Origin: Actinomadura alba
GTDB taxonomy: Bacteria; Actinomycetota; Actinomycetes; Streptosporangiales; Streptosporangiaceae
Assembly (NCBI RefSeq): GCF_014323705.1
Contig: NZ_JABVEC010000021.1
Span: forward strand, 87,060 to 151,059
Direction of reading: 5' to 3'
DNA: 64,000 nt
In this document: positions 27,118-35,746 of the stretch, piece by piece
Numbering within the stretch: the first letter of the stretch is position 1
Layout of the letters: every line of letters begins with the position of its first letter
Translations under genes and position numbers: made by a program
Notes under the pieces: generated by a model
Told to the model about the DNA's origin: nothing
The model's database searches: none
The model's input: the letters and a program-made list of their open reading frames with translations, nothing else

Positions 27118-28321
27118 TGCCGCTCGAAAACTCGGCCGAGGCTTTGACCTGGAGGTTCGCCTGCAGACGGTCGATGTGGCTGGGATCCTCGCGAGATGCC
27201 TCTCGCCCTGGCTTACATGATCATAAGATTCGTACTCTCAGTGGTGGCGGTCCTGGTCCGCGGTGATGTGTCCAAGGACGTTGAACTACTTGTGCTCCGT
27301 CATGAGAACGCAGTGCTTCGCCGCCAGGTCCCGCGCCCCCGCTACGGGCCGGCCGACCGGATCTGGTTCGCGGCGCTGTCTCGGCATCTGCCTCGACGCC
27401 TTTGGTCGGCGGTGTTCCCGGTGACTCCCGCGACGATCCTGCGCTGGCACCGCCGCCTGGTCACGCGCAAATGGACCTATTCCGACCGTCGCCGGCCCGG
27501 ACGACCATCGATGGTCGCGGCGGTCAAGCAGTTGATCCTGCGGATGGCCCGGGATAACCCAAGGTGGGGGCATCGGCGGATCCAGGGCGAGCTTGCCCGT
27601 CTCGGCCATCAGGTCGCGCCCTCGACGGTGTGGGAGATTCTGAACGCGGCCGGTATCGATCCCGCACCGCGCAGATCGGGGCCGACCTGGCGGCAATTCC
27701 TGTCCGCCCAAACCCACGCGATGATCGCATGTGACTTCTTCACGGTGGACACGACCGTGCTGAAACGCCTGTATGTCCTGGTGTTCATCGAGCACGGCAC
27801 CCGCATGCTGCACCTGGCCGGAGTCACCGCCAACCCGACCGGGCCATGGGTGACGCAGCAGGCCAGGAACCTGGCCATGGATCTGGGGCCTCGGATGGAC
27901 TCGCTGCGGTTCTTGGTCCGTGACCGGGACACCAAGTTCACCGCCGCCTTCGATGAGGTCTTCCGGGCTTGCGGCGTCCAGATCATCAAGACTCCGCCAC
28001 GAGCCCCACGGGCGAACGCGATCTGCGAGCGGGTTGTCAGGACGCTCCGCCGAGAGGTGCTCGACCAGATACTGATCTTCAACGAAAAGCATCTGTCCAA
28101 GATCCTCACCGAATACGTCGAACATTACGACGATCATCGGCCGCATCAGTCGCGAGGCCAGCGACCGCCACATGTCGAAACCACGGTCGCGAGACCGATT
28201 ACCGATCTGGCTGACCTCCGCTCTGTCCAGCGGCAGCCGATCCTCGGCGGCCTGATCAGCCAATACCATCGCGCAGCCTGAACCTGCAGGTCAACGAGCC
28301 GAACCCTATTTTCGAGCGGTA
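27118..28321 (+). mobile_element. Nearly intact integrase-core insertion sequence
   Basis: About 1.2 kb. The ends carry imperfect inverted repeats: left TGCCGCTCGAAAAC, then TTTGACCTGGAGGTTC inside; right, read inward, TACCGCTCGAAAAT, then TTGACCTGCAGGTTC. No clear target duplication is visible. The single transposase fills the element. It truncates the adjacent integrase gene. Related relics occur at 722, 18177 and 20116. Confidence 0.7.
27196..28281 (+). CDS. Transposase, DDE integrase core (IS3/IS481-like)
   Basis: 361 residues. N-terminal helices SKDVELLVLRHENAVLRRQV and an HTH region (MVAAVKQLILRMARDNPRWG, then RRIQGELARLG) precede the rve core. The catalytic triad is visible as D179 (ACDFFTVD), D near 244 (VRDRDTKF) and E278 (ICERVVR). 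The C-terminus RPHQSRGQRPP and ILGGLISQYHRAA is typical. It is translated as a single frame, unlike classical IS3 elements. Full length suggests it can still act. Confidence 0.85.
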   Translation: MPLALAYMIIRFVLSVVAVLVRGDVSKDVELLVLRHENAVLRRQVPRPRYGPADRIWFAALSRHLPRRLWSAVFPVTPATILRWHRRLVTRKWTYSDRRRPGRPSMVAAVKQLILRMARDNPRWGHRRIQGELARLGHQVAPSTVWEILNAAGIDPAPRRSGPTWRQFLSAQTHAMIACDFFTVDTTVLKRLYVLVFIEHGTRMLHLAGVTANPTGPWVTQQARNLAMDLGPRMDSLRFLVRDRDTKFTAAFDEVFRACGVQIIKTPPRAPRANAICERVVRTLRREVLDQILIFNEKHLSKILTEYVEHYDDHRPHQSRGQRPPHVETTVARPITDLADLRSVQRQPILGGLISQYHRAA

Positions 28322-28322
28322 C

Positions 28323-29258
28323 AAGCGGCGGATCGACCTCAACGTCGCCTCGCTCGTCGAACTCCCCTCCGGCAAGCGCCCCAAAGCGCTGGTGTGGACG
28401 CCGGAGCGAATCGCCGAATGGAGACAATCCTACGAACGCCACATCACGCTGATGGAGCAGCGCAAAAAGCGCCTGTCGAAGCTCGAACCTGACAAGCGGC
28501 ACGGCACCCGCGTCAACCGGCTCGACGCCTACATCGGCACGCCCCGTCCGTCCCCGGTGATGGTGTGGACCCCCGAACACACCGCGGACTTCCTGCACCG
28601 AGCCCAAACCCACCGGCTGTATGGGCAGTACTACCTCATCGCCTTCCGCGGACTGCGGCGCGGCGAGTCGTGCGGGCTGCGTTGGCCCGACCTCAACCTC
28701 GACGAAGGGACAGCGACCGTGCGGTGGCAGATCGTCCAACACGGCAATGGAACCGACCAAGGTAAGCCGAGATCCGAAGCCGGGGAACGGCAGATCTCGC
28801 TGGACAAGCACACCATCAGCCAACTCCGAGCTCACAAGGCCCGGCAGAACACCGAACGCCTCGCCGCCGGCGACACTTGGATGGAGACGGGGTTCGTGTT
28901 CACCACCGAAACCGGGGAGCCGCTGCACCCGGCGTGTGTGACCGAGCAGTTCGAGCAACTCGCCATGGAAGCCGGCCTGCCGCCCATTCGCCTGCACGAC
29001 CTGCGGCATGGCGCAGCCACGATCTTGCTCCGCGCCGGACACGACATGAAGGTCGTCCAGGAGACCCTCGGCTTGTCTTCCATCACCATCGCCTCCGACA
29101 CCTACACCTCGGTCCTGCCCGACCTGGCACGCGAGTCCGCCGAAGACGCCGCCGCCATCATTGTGAACGCGGGCAAACGCAGGCAGCGGCCTCGCGCACT
29201 CAAGCCTGTCCCACCCGGAGACGGCGACCACCGGGGCGCGGCCGGGGCAGCGTCATGA
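28323..29258 (+). pseudogene. Tyrosine site-specific integrase, N-terminus lost
   Basis: The frame is open from the IS end to 29258 (~311 residues). It begins within the core-binding domain (KRRIDLNVASLVELPSGKRP) and includes the full catalytic domain: the first Arg in FRGLRRGESCGLRW, HDLRHG for the HxxR box, and the nucleophile Tyr in SDTYTSVLPD. The N-terminal arm-binding region is missing, because the IS lies where it should be. The first in-frame start is GTG 28392. Such integrases move actinobacterial integrative elements into tRNA 3' ends, which fits the att copies flanking element C. Confidence 0.8.
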
Positions 29259-29347
29259 CCGCTCGCGTGGTTGGTGGCGTGGCGGCGGTGCCGATCTCGC
29301 TGATGCCTTGGGAGTCCATCGGTGTGTGGAGATAGTCGTTCTCAGGC

Positions 29348-29482
29348 TGGACCAAGACCTTCAGCGACCCGCGTCTGTGCGCCGCCATCGTCGACCGTCT
29401 CATCTTCGGCGCCAACATGATCCAGACCGGTACCGATTTCTACCGCCTCGCCCAGGCCCGACAGGAGGCTATGACACCCTGA
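29348..29482 (+). pseudogene. IS21 IstB-like C-terminal relic
   Basis: Forty-four codons reading TKTFSDPRLCAAIVDRLIFG, then QTGTDFYRLAQARQEA. This matches the C-terminus of IstB ATPases, where DPRxxAAxVDRL precedes the final Arg-rich helix. No ATP-binding part remains. Confidence 0.55.
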
Positions 29483-29515
29483 TCACCAGGACACCTCAGA
29501 GATCGGGGGGACGAG

Positions 29516-29914
29516 GTGAGGATCCTATTCTTCCCGCCAACCGGTGAAGTTGATCTGTTGGCCGATCACACTGAACTTACCGGCCTGGCGTTTCTGGTGG
29601 CCTCAGGCACCGGGACGACGATCAGCGAAGACGCCCCCGGCGACATTCAGGGACAGGTCGCCCTGCACCATGTCCGCGTCCGCGTCGCCAACGGTGAGGC
29701 GGTCATGATCACCGCTGACGCCAGCGGTCGATCTCTGACGATTACCGGAGACCTCCGCAGCCTGAACATCCTGGCCGACAACCTCCATCAGATGGCGGAA
29801 GCCGCTGACGGTGGTCACCTTCACATCGAGCACTACCCCGATCACCCTTACATCGGTGAGGGGTCCTTGCCTCTCGTGGTCAACAGCCCACACGGCGGCA
29901 TGCCCGTCCGATAG
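29516..29914 (+). CDS. Imm32-like immunity protein
   Basis: 132 residues from GTG 29516. The second half, SLTITGDLRSLNILADNLHQ and then HLHIEHYPDHPYIGEGSLPL, resembles the Imm32 family of polymorphic-toxin immunity proteins: strand, long helix, HLHxE strand, and an EGSxxLVV strand. No cognate toxin gene is next to it; upstream is IstB debris. It may be an orphan immunity gene carried by element C. The family call is from memory of the pattern and should be treated as moderate. Confidence 0.5.
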   Translation: MRILFFPPTGEVDLLADHTELTGLAFLVASGTGTTISEDAPGDIQGQVALHHVRVRVANGEAVMITADASGRSLTITGDLRSLNILADNLHQMAEAADGGHLHIEHYPDHPYIGEGSLPLVVNSPHGGMPVR

Positions 29915-29984
29915 CTCCAGGATGGGGCCACTTCAAGTGTCCTCCGCCAGTTGATCTGAGGCACGGTCATGTCTCTGACCAGGG

Positions 29985-30041
29985 ATGCCTCAGCTTCGAT
30001 GGCAAGGCGGAGAGGTGGCGTTGTCATCGAAGTTGAGGCAT
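29985..30041. terminator. Convergent hairpin
   Basis: 17-bp arms 29985-30001 and 30025-30041 (ATGCCTCAGCTTCGATG) with a single mismatch and a 23-base loop, between the converging Imm32-like and NUDIX-deaminase genes. Probable bidirectional terminator. Confidence 0.5.
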
Positions 30042-30080
30042 GTCATCGGTTGTGCGGAGACGCCCGATGGAGGCGGTGGT

Positions 30081-30926
30081 TCACTCGGTACTCGCCTGGT
30101 GATCGGCCCAGACGTAGGAGTTGGGGAGCAGTTCGCTGATCGGGATTGCTTGGAATCCGGTTCCCGTTCTGATGATGACCTTGATCGATGGGAAGTAGTC
30201 GATCAGGGTCTGGCGGCATCGACCGCAGGGCGGCATCACTCCGCGGTCCCGGTCGCCCACTGCGACGATCGTGTCCAGGTCGTATGCACCCTGACCGGCA
30301 GCAGCGCCGATGACGACCAGTTCGGCGCAGGGGCCGCCGTTGAAATGGGTGACGTTCATCCCGGTGATGATCCGGCCGTCGCGGGCGCGTGCAGCGGCCG
30401 CGACCGTGTGGTTGGGATCGGCAGAGTACTTCCTGATCACCCGCTCGGCGGCGTAGATGAGCTCCTGGTCGACACCATGGACAGCGGGGTTGACTTCAGC
30501 CCGCCCGTCGGCGACGAAGATGTCGATGGCGTCGCGGACATGCGGCGGGACGTCGGGAAGCCGGCGGAGGGGGAAGAAACGCAACTGCTGTCCCTCGCCC
30601 AGAACGAGCTCGTCGGCCGGGCCGTCGTGCAGCAGGTGGAAGATATGGAGCAGATGCCCGCTGCCGCCAGCCTCGACCTCGTCGACCACATCGAACAGAC
30701 GGCGAGCCTTCTCGACCTTGACACCGGTTTCCTCCAGCACTTCCCGGCGGACGGCGGTGTCGGGGTCCTCTCCGGGTTCAAGACCACCACCGGGGAATCC
30801 CCAACGTCCCGGGTGGGCGATGCCGGGGATGTCGTCGCGTAGCTGTAGCAAGACCTCACCGGCGGGGTTGGTGACGATCGCCACCGCAGCCCGTTTGGTC
30901 GCCTCCGCTCCATCTCTTTCGATCAC
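30081..30926 (-). CDS. NUDIX hydrolase fused to a blasticidin-S-deaminase-like domain
   Basis: 281 residues from GTG 30926; a GTG at 31010 would add 28. Residues ~10-135 form a NUDIX domain with the full box at about 47-69 (GGGLEPGEDPDTAVRREVLE, then ETGV). Residues ~165-275 form a zinc cytidine-deaminase fold, with catalytic C200-A-E202 in HFNGGPCAEL and C234/C237 in PPCGRCRQ. HFNGGPCAELVV, PCGRCRQ and ELLPNSYVW closely follow blasticidin-S deaminase. The enzyme might deaminate a cytosine nucleoside antibiotic, with the NUDIX part acting on a nucleotide form; this is inferred. Confidence 0.75.
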   Translation of the reverse strand: MIERDGAEATKRAAVAIVTNPAGEVLLQLRDDIPGIAHPGRWGFPGGGLEPGEDPDTAVRREVLEETGVKVEKARRLFDVVDEVEAGGSGHLLHIFHLLHDGPADELVLGEGQQLRFFPLRRLPDVPPHVRDAIDIFVADGRAEVNPAVHGVDQELIYAAERVIRKYSADPNHTVAAAARARDGRIITGMNVTHFNGGPCAELVVIGAAAGQGAYDLDTIVAVGDRDRGVMPPCGRCRQTLIDYFPSIKVIIRTGTGFQAIPISELLPNSYVWADHQASTE

Positions 30927-31066
30927 GGATGGCACGGTATCGCCCGTGACGCGTGGCGGCTTTGAGCTTTCCCCTCGGCGGCTGACGACGTGCCTCAGAT
31001 TCGCTGGCACGGGACATCAAGCCGTCCCACTGGCCCCGAAAGGTCTCCAGGTGGGGCCAGCTCAAG

Positions 31067-31627
31067 CCGCCCTACTGGAGCCGCTGGAAGCCGTCATAGC
31101 CAACCGGTGGTACAGCAGTTCGGCGTGCACTCATTGCGGATGCCGCGGGCAGGCTTCGAGCTGGTTCGGCCGGCTCTCGCGGCGGCCGGCGACGGCCTGT
31201 TCCAGCAGGTCGAGCGCGGTGACGATGTCGGCACCATGGTGAATGCTCTGGGCGGCCAGCGGTTGCAGGCGCCCTGGGCGGTGGCCTTGGCCAGGATCCG
31301 CCTCCCCCTCCGCACGCGGTCGGGGGTGGACCGCGTGCCGGTCCCAGGTGGCCTGCCGCCCAGGGCGCAGACGATGAACGCTCGACTTGATCCTGCGGGT
31401 CAAGTCACGTTGATGGGACCCGCTGTGGCCGAACGTTGCGCGGTCCTTCTACGGAGTTACCGCGCCGCTACTGGAATCGTTGCGAGACATGATGGGCGGG
31501 AGACTTGAGTGTGAGGGCTGATCGATTGGCCATGCTGCCCTGAGCGTCTTGGCTTGATCTTCAATCGGATGGTGCTGAAGCCCGGAAGGTTGATTCCGAC
31601 GACGTGTGGCGACAAGATCACGACAGG
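31067..31627. other. Unassigned region
   Basis: 560 bp with coding-like but unassignable stretches. A minus-strand frame around 31131-31240 reads HHGADIVTALDLLEQAVAGR, followed by a stop and HAELLYHRLAMTASSG. Probably a decayed gene. Confidence 0.35.
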
Positions 31628-31648
31628 CGAGCAACCAACGAGCAACCA
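31628..31648 (+). repeat. Integrase arm-type repeats, right
   Basis: CGAGCAACCA at 31628-31637 and 31639-31648, with the same 1-base spacer and orientation as the pair at 17781-17801, ~55 bp from the 69-bp att repeat. Confidence 0.65.
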
Positions 31649-31676
31649 CGAGTCGCAAACCACCCCAAAACGACCA

Positions 31677-31709
31677 CTGGGCATCCTCGTGATCATCGAG
31701 AATGCCCAG
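31677..31709 (-). terminator. tRNA-Lys terminator hairpin
   Basis: 13-bp stem with one mismatch (31677-31689 with 31697-31709), starting 11 bases past the tRNA 3' end. Related hairpins precede att copies 2 and 3, and a degraded one precedes copy 1, so each element carries its own. Confidence 0.65.
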
Positions 31710-31772
31710 GTCAGACGGGGTGCGCCGTCAGGGACTTGAACCCCGAACCCGCAGATTAAGAGTCTGCTGCTC
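31704..31772 (-). repeat. att copy 4: attachment site inside intact tRNA-Lys
   Basis: The 69-bp direct repeat partner of 17605-17673. It covers the 3' 52 bases of the tRNA plus 17 flanking bases, and defines the right boundary of element C and of the whole array. Confidence 0.85.
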
Positions 31773-31793
31773 TGCCAATTGAGCTAACGGCGC
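31721..31793 (-). tRNA. tRNA-Lys (anticodon CTT)
   Basis: 73 bases folding as a complete cloverleaf: acceptor GCGCCGT/ACGGCGC, D-arm GCTCAATTGGCAGAGC, anticodon stem GCAGA/TCTGC around CTCTTAA, T-loop TTCAAGT, discriminator A. CCA is not encoded. Its 3' half is the integration target of the island array, with partial copies at 14069, 16399 and 17622. Confidence 0.95.
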
Positions 31794-32048
31794 CTGTCGC
31801 TCGGAGGTCTCCCTCGCTCGCGACCGATGGAACTTTATCAGCCATCCGCGACGGGTGCGAATCGTTTGATCCCGCTCGGCTCCATGGTGCCTGACCTGTG
31901 CCGATGTGCTTGATGATCTTGAATCTCGGGCCCGTGTCCGCCGCGCCCGGTCCCGCGCTCCCGAATCCGACCAATCCGCCGACCGCCCGGCTGCGAATAG
32001 CTGACGGGGACAGGAGCCCGCGGACGGCGCGGGCGGAAGGGGAGCACG

Positions 32049-33554
32049 ATGCCGAGACGCATACCGACAAGGAAGAGAGCCGCCGTGCTGGCCGCCGCGG
32101 GGGCGGCGCTGCTCGCGGGGGGATCCGCGGGCCTGGCGCCGGTGCAGGCCACCGCGTCCAGCCACCGGGAGGCGCCGATCATCTCCGGGCAGCCTCAGTA
32201 CGACAACACCGACGTGTACGCGTTCGTCAGTCCGGACCGGCCTGACACCACGACCCTGGTGGCCGACTTCATCCCGTTCCAGGAACCGGCCGGGGGCCCG
32301 AACTTCTACAAGTTCGCCCAGGACGCGCGCTATGAGATCAACGTCGACAACGACGGCGACTCGCTGCCCGAGTTCACCTACCGCTTCACGTTCAAGGACC
32401 ACTACCGCAAGGGCGGCACGTTCCTCTACAACACCGGCCCGGTGACGAGCCTCGACGACCCCGACCTCAACTTCCGGCAGACCTACGATCTGACGCTGAT
32501 CCAGCGCAGGGCCGGTGCCGTCGTGAACGTCAGGACGCTGGTCAGCGGTGCCACCGTGGCGCCGTCCCACGTCGGCAGGGCTTCGATCCCCGACTACAAG
32601 ACCCTGCGCGACCAGGCGATCAAGAAGCTGCCCTCGGGCCTCCAGGTCTACGCGGGGCAGGCCGACGATCCGTTCTTCCTGGACCTGAGGGTCTTCGATC
32701 TGCTGTATGGCGGTGACCTGTCCGAGGTGGGCAACGACACGTTGCGCGGCTATAACGTCAACACGATCGCGCTGCAGGTTCCCACGCAACAGCTGATCAA
32801 GGCCGGTCAGCCGATCATCGGCGTCTACTCGGCGGTGCAGCGACGCAACGCCGCCGGCGTCCACACCCAGGTGTCGCGGCTCGGCATGCCGCTGGTGAAC
32901 GAGGTGGTCATCCCGGTCAAGGACAAGGACAGGTTCAACGCGTCCGTTCCCTGGCACGACGCGCAGTTCGGAAAGTACGTCACCGACCCGGAGCTGCCGC
33001 GGCTGATCCAGGGGGTCTACAAGATCCCCGCACCGGCGGCTCCGCGCAAGGACCTGGTGTCGGTGTTCCTCACCGGCGTTCCGAAGCTCAACCAGCCGCC
33101 GGGCGTCCGTCCGGCCGAGCTGATGCGGCTCAACACCTCGATCCCGCCGAGCAGGAGTCCCAAGCGGCTGGGCGTGCTGGACGGCGACAACGCGGGCTAC
33201 CCGAACGGCAGGCGGCTCACCGATGACGTCGTCGACATCTCGTTGCAGGTCGTCGAGGGCGAGCTCGTCGGCAAGAAGAACGATCTGGGTGACGGCGTCG
33301 ACGCCAACGACGTCGCGCTGTCGCAGAGCTTCCCGTACGTCGGGCTGCCGGCATCCGGATCGGCCGTGCGGGGCGGCCGGGCGGCGAGCGGCAAGGGCGC
33401 CGGCACCCAGCTCGACGCGGGGAACCGGGCGGCCGAGTCGCCCGACGGCGGCGGCCTGCCGACCGTCCCGATCATCGCGCTGACGGCCGGGGCGGCGTTC
33501 CTGACCGGCGGCTTCCTGATGTGGTTCCGCCGTACCAGGTCAGGGTCCCTGTGA
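32049..33554 (+). CDS. DUF4331 family secreted protein
   Basis: 501 residues, ATG 32049 with GGGGAG upstream. A twin-basic signal sequence (RRIPTRKRAAVLAAAGAALL) is followed by SSHREAPIISGQPQYDNTDV, the hallmark start of DUF4331. The domain fills residues ~45-430. A Gly/Ala-rich stalk and a C-terminal TM helix (about 470-492) ending in FRRTRSG anchor it outside. Its function is unknown; in actinobacteria it often heads a cluster with TPR, NicO and SigK/RskA-like genes, as here. Confidence 0.85.
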   Translation: MPRRIPTRKRAAVLAAAGAALLAGGSAGLAPVQATASSHREAPIISGQPQYDNTDVYAFVSPDRPDTTTLVADFIPFQEPAGGPNFYKFAQDARYEINVDNDGDSLPEFTYRFTFKDHYRKGGTFLYNTGPVTSLDDPDLNFRQTYDLTLIQRRAGAVVNVRTLVSGATVAPSHVGRASIPDYKTLRDQAIKKLPSGLQVYAGQADDPFFLDLRVFDLLYGGDLSEVGNDTLRGYNVNTIALQVPTQQLIKAGQPIIGVYSAVQRRNAAGVHTQVSRLGMPLVNEVVIPVKDKDRFNASVPWHDAQFGKYVTDPELPRLIQGVYKIPAPAAPRKDLVSVFLTGVPKLNQPPGVRPAELMRLNTSIPPSRSPKRLGVLDGDNAGYPNGRRLTDDVVDISLQVVEGELVGKKNDLGDGVDANDVALSQSFPYVGLPASGSAVRGGRAASGKGAGTQLDAGNRAAESPDGGGLPTVPIIALTAGAAFLTGGFLMWFRRTRSGSL

Positions 33555-33610
33555 CGGAGGACACCGGCCCGGCCGTTCGCGGCCGGGCCGGCCATCCGGT
33601 GAGGTGCATC

Positions 33611-34954
33611 ATGCGACGTCTGCTGAGCGGCGCTCTGGCGCTCGGGCTGGCCATCGGGCTCACCCTCGCCTCCGCCGTCACGTTCGACCGGCACTTCTCG
33701 GCCGCCCCGGATTCCGACGCGGCCATGGTGGCCGGGCTCGAACCGGTGCCGGGTGGGACGGTGCCGGGTGGGACGGTGCGGCAGAGCGTCACCCGGCTTC
33801 AGCGGCACCTGAGCGCCCAGCCGCGCGACGCGACCGCCTGGGCGGCTCTCGGTCTCGCCTACGTCGAGCAGGCGCGGGTGACGGCTGACCCGTCGTACTA
33901 CCCGAAGGCCGAGGGCGCGCTGGACCGCTCGCTCAGCGTCCGGCCGGGCGACAACGCGGCGGCGCTGGGCGGGAAGGCCGCGCTGGCCGCCGCGCGGCAC
34001 GACTTCCCCTTCGCGCTGCGCCTCGCAGGCGAGGCGCTGGCCATCGACGCGTACGGCCTGACCGCGCATGCCGTCCGGGTCGACGCCCTCGTCGAGCTGG
34101 GGCGTTACCAGGATGCCCACGACGCCGTCCGCCGCGCCGACTCGCTGCGGCCGGGCATCCCGATCTTCACTCGGTACGCGTACGTACTGGAACTGCGCGG
34201 CCGGAGCGGCGCGGCCCGGCAGGTCCTGGAGCGGGCCGCGCGCTCCGCCGACGACCCTGGGGACATCGCCTACGTGGCCACCCAGCTCGGCGAGCTGGCC
34301 TGGAACCGCGGTGATCACCGTGCGGCCGGCCGGCACTACGCCGCCGCCCTGCGCGCCGACCCGTCGTACGCGCCGGCGTTGGACGGCCGGGCACGTGCAC
34401 GGGCCGCGGGCGGCGACGTCGACGGAGCGGTCCGCGACCGGGTCGCGCTGGTCGGCCGGGTGCCGCTGCCGTCGTACGTCGTCGCACTCGGGGAGCTGTA
34501 CGAGGCGCACGGCAGGCGCGGCGAGGCGCGCCGGCAGTACGCCGTCGCCGGTACGTGGGGCACCCTCGCGAAGGCCAACGGGGTGGCGGCCGACCTGGAG
34601 ACCGCTCTGGTGGCGGCCGACCACGGCGATCGCGCTGAGGCGCTGCGCGCCGCGCAGGCCGAGTGGCGACGGCGCTGCGGGCCGCCCGAGACCGCCGGGC
34701 GGTGCGCGGTGCACGTCGCCGACGCGCTCGCGTGGGCCCTGCACGTGAACGGGCGCGACCGTGAGGCGCTCGGCTACGCCCGCCTGGCGACCGGTACGGG
34801 ATACCGCAACGCACTCTTCCTCTACCACCGGGGAATGATCGAGAAGGCGCTCGGTGAGGGTGCGCAGGCACGTCGCAGCCTCCGTGCGGCGCTGCGGCTG
34901 AACCCGCACTTCTCCGACCTGCACGCTCCCACAGCGCGCGAGGCGCTGCGATGA
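33611..34954 (+). CDS. Tetratricopeptide-repeat protein
   Basis: 447 residues. ATG 33611 has GGTGAGG ~6 bases upstream. A signal anchor (residues 4-22) precedes at least six TPR-like helical pairs, e.g. ATAWAALGLAYVEQARV, DIAYVATQLGELAWNRGDH and YVVALGELYEAHGRRGEARR. A short direct repeat GTVPGG GTVPGG lies near residue 50. It is likely an extracytoplasmic scaffold. It overlaps the next frame by ATGA, showing an operon. Confidence 0.8.
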   Translation: MRRLLSGALALGLAIGLTLASAVTFDRHFSAAPDSDAAMVAGLEPVPGGTVPGGTVRQSVTRLQRHLSAQPRDATAWAALGLAYVEQARVTADPSYYPKAEGALDRSLSVRPGDNAAALGGKAALAAARHDFPFALRLAGEALAIDAYGLTAHAVRVDALVELGRYQDAHDAVRRADSLRPGIPIFTRYAYVLELRGRSGAARQVLERAARSADDPGDIAYVATQLGELAWNRGDHRAAGRHYAAALRADPSYAPALDGRARARAAGGDVDGAVRDRVALVGRVPLPSYVVALGELYEAHGRRGEARRQYAVAGTWGTLAKANGVAADLETALVAADHGDRAEALRAAQAEWRRRCGPPETAGRCAVHVADALAWALHVNGRDREALGYARLATGTGYRNALFLYHRGMIEKALGEGAQARRSLRAALRLNPHFSDLHAPTAREALR

Positions 34955-35701
34955 GGCGGCTCATGCGGGCTGCGGTCGCGGTCACCGTGGGCGCGGGCTT
35001 CCTGCTGGTCGCGACGACCCCGGCGGCCGTCGCGGCCCCCGCTCCCGGGCGGGTTCAAGCCGCCGGTGCCGCCGTGGCTCGCCATCCGCTGGGCAACTTC
35101 TCGGTGAACAGCCATGACGGGCTCATCGTGACGCCCGGCGGGCTCCTGATCGATCACGTGCAGGACCTCGCCGAGATTCCGACCGCTCAGGTCCGGCCAC
35201 GCCTCGACGCCGACGGGGTACCCCGCTGGGCGGCCGGGCGCTGCCGGGCGGCGGCCGCCGCGATGCGGGTCGTCGTGGACGGCCGCCCGGTCACCGCGAC
35301 GCCTCGTTCCTCCGCGGCGCGGCTGAGACCAGGGCAGGCCGGGCTGCCGACGCTCCATGTCGAATGCCGGATCGAGGCGATGGCCGGAGCGACGGCGTCG
35401 ATCGTCTTCCGGGACGAGAGCGTCTCGGGGACGGTGGGTTGGCACGAGGTCACGGCACGCGGGGACCGGATGACGCTGACGGCGTCGAACGTCCCCCCGG
35501 CGTCCCGCAGCGACCGGCTGACCCGCTATCCGGCGGACCTGTTGTCGGCTCCGCTCGACCAACGCGGCGTCGACCTGCGGGTGCGTCCCGGAGGCCCGGC
35601 GCTGAGCGCGACCGGCGCAACGGGCGCGGGCGGCGGCGCTGCGAGCACGGGCGGCGATGGTACGGGCGCGGGAGCCGGCCCGGGTGTCCCGGCCGGCGCG
35701 C
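34951..35701 (+). pseudogene. NicO-associated N-terminal domain, membrane part deleted
   Basis: ATG 34951 opens a signal peptide and then HPLGNFSVNSHDGLIVTPGG and IDHVQDLAEIPTAQ. This is the exported domain that normally precedes the six-helix NicO nickel/cobalt permease. Its usual middle (GQAGLPTLHVECRI, RGDRMTLTASNVPP, DLRVRPGGPAL) is present, but the permease never follows. After a Gly/Ala-rich stretch the frame runs in phase into the anti-sigma gene. The metal-transport part has been lost. Confidence 0.75.
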
Positions 35702-35746
35702 GATGGGCTCATCCGGCTGCGCGACTGCCTGGGGGTGGAGCGATGA
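35702..35746 (+). pseudogene. Residual C-terminus of an ECF sigma factor
   Basis: In a frame different from the flanking ORF, DGLIRLRDCLGVER then TGA is the tail of region 4 of SigK-like sigma factors. It overlaps the ATG of the anti-sigma gene (CGATGA), as in intact sigma/anti-sigma pairs. All upstream sigma sequence is gone. Confidence 0.65.

Larger units (their letters stand above)
29915..31066. repeat. Short repeats flanking the NUDIX-deaminase gene
   Basis: Near-identical ~22-bp sequences (CTCCAGGTGGGGCCAGCTCA type) occur at 29915-29937 and 31045-31066, in the same orientation, on either side of the gene. They resemble IS21-type end sequences and could mark a passenger insertion. Confidence 0.4.
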
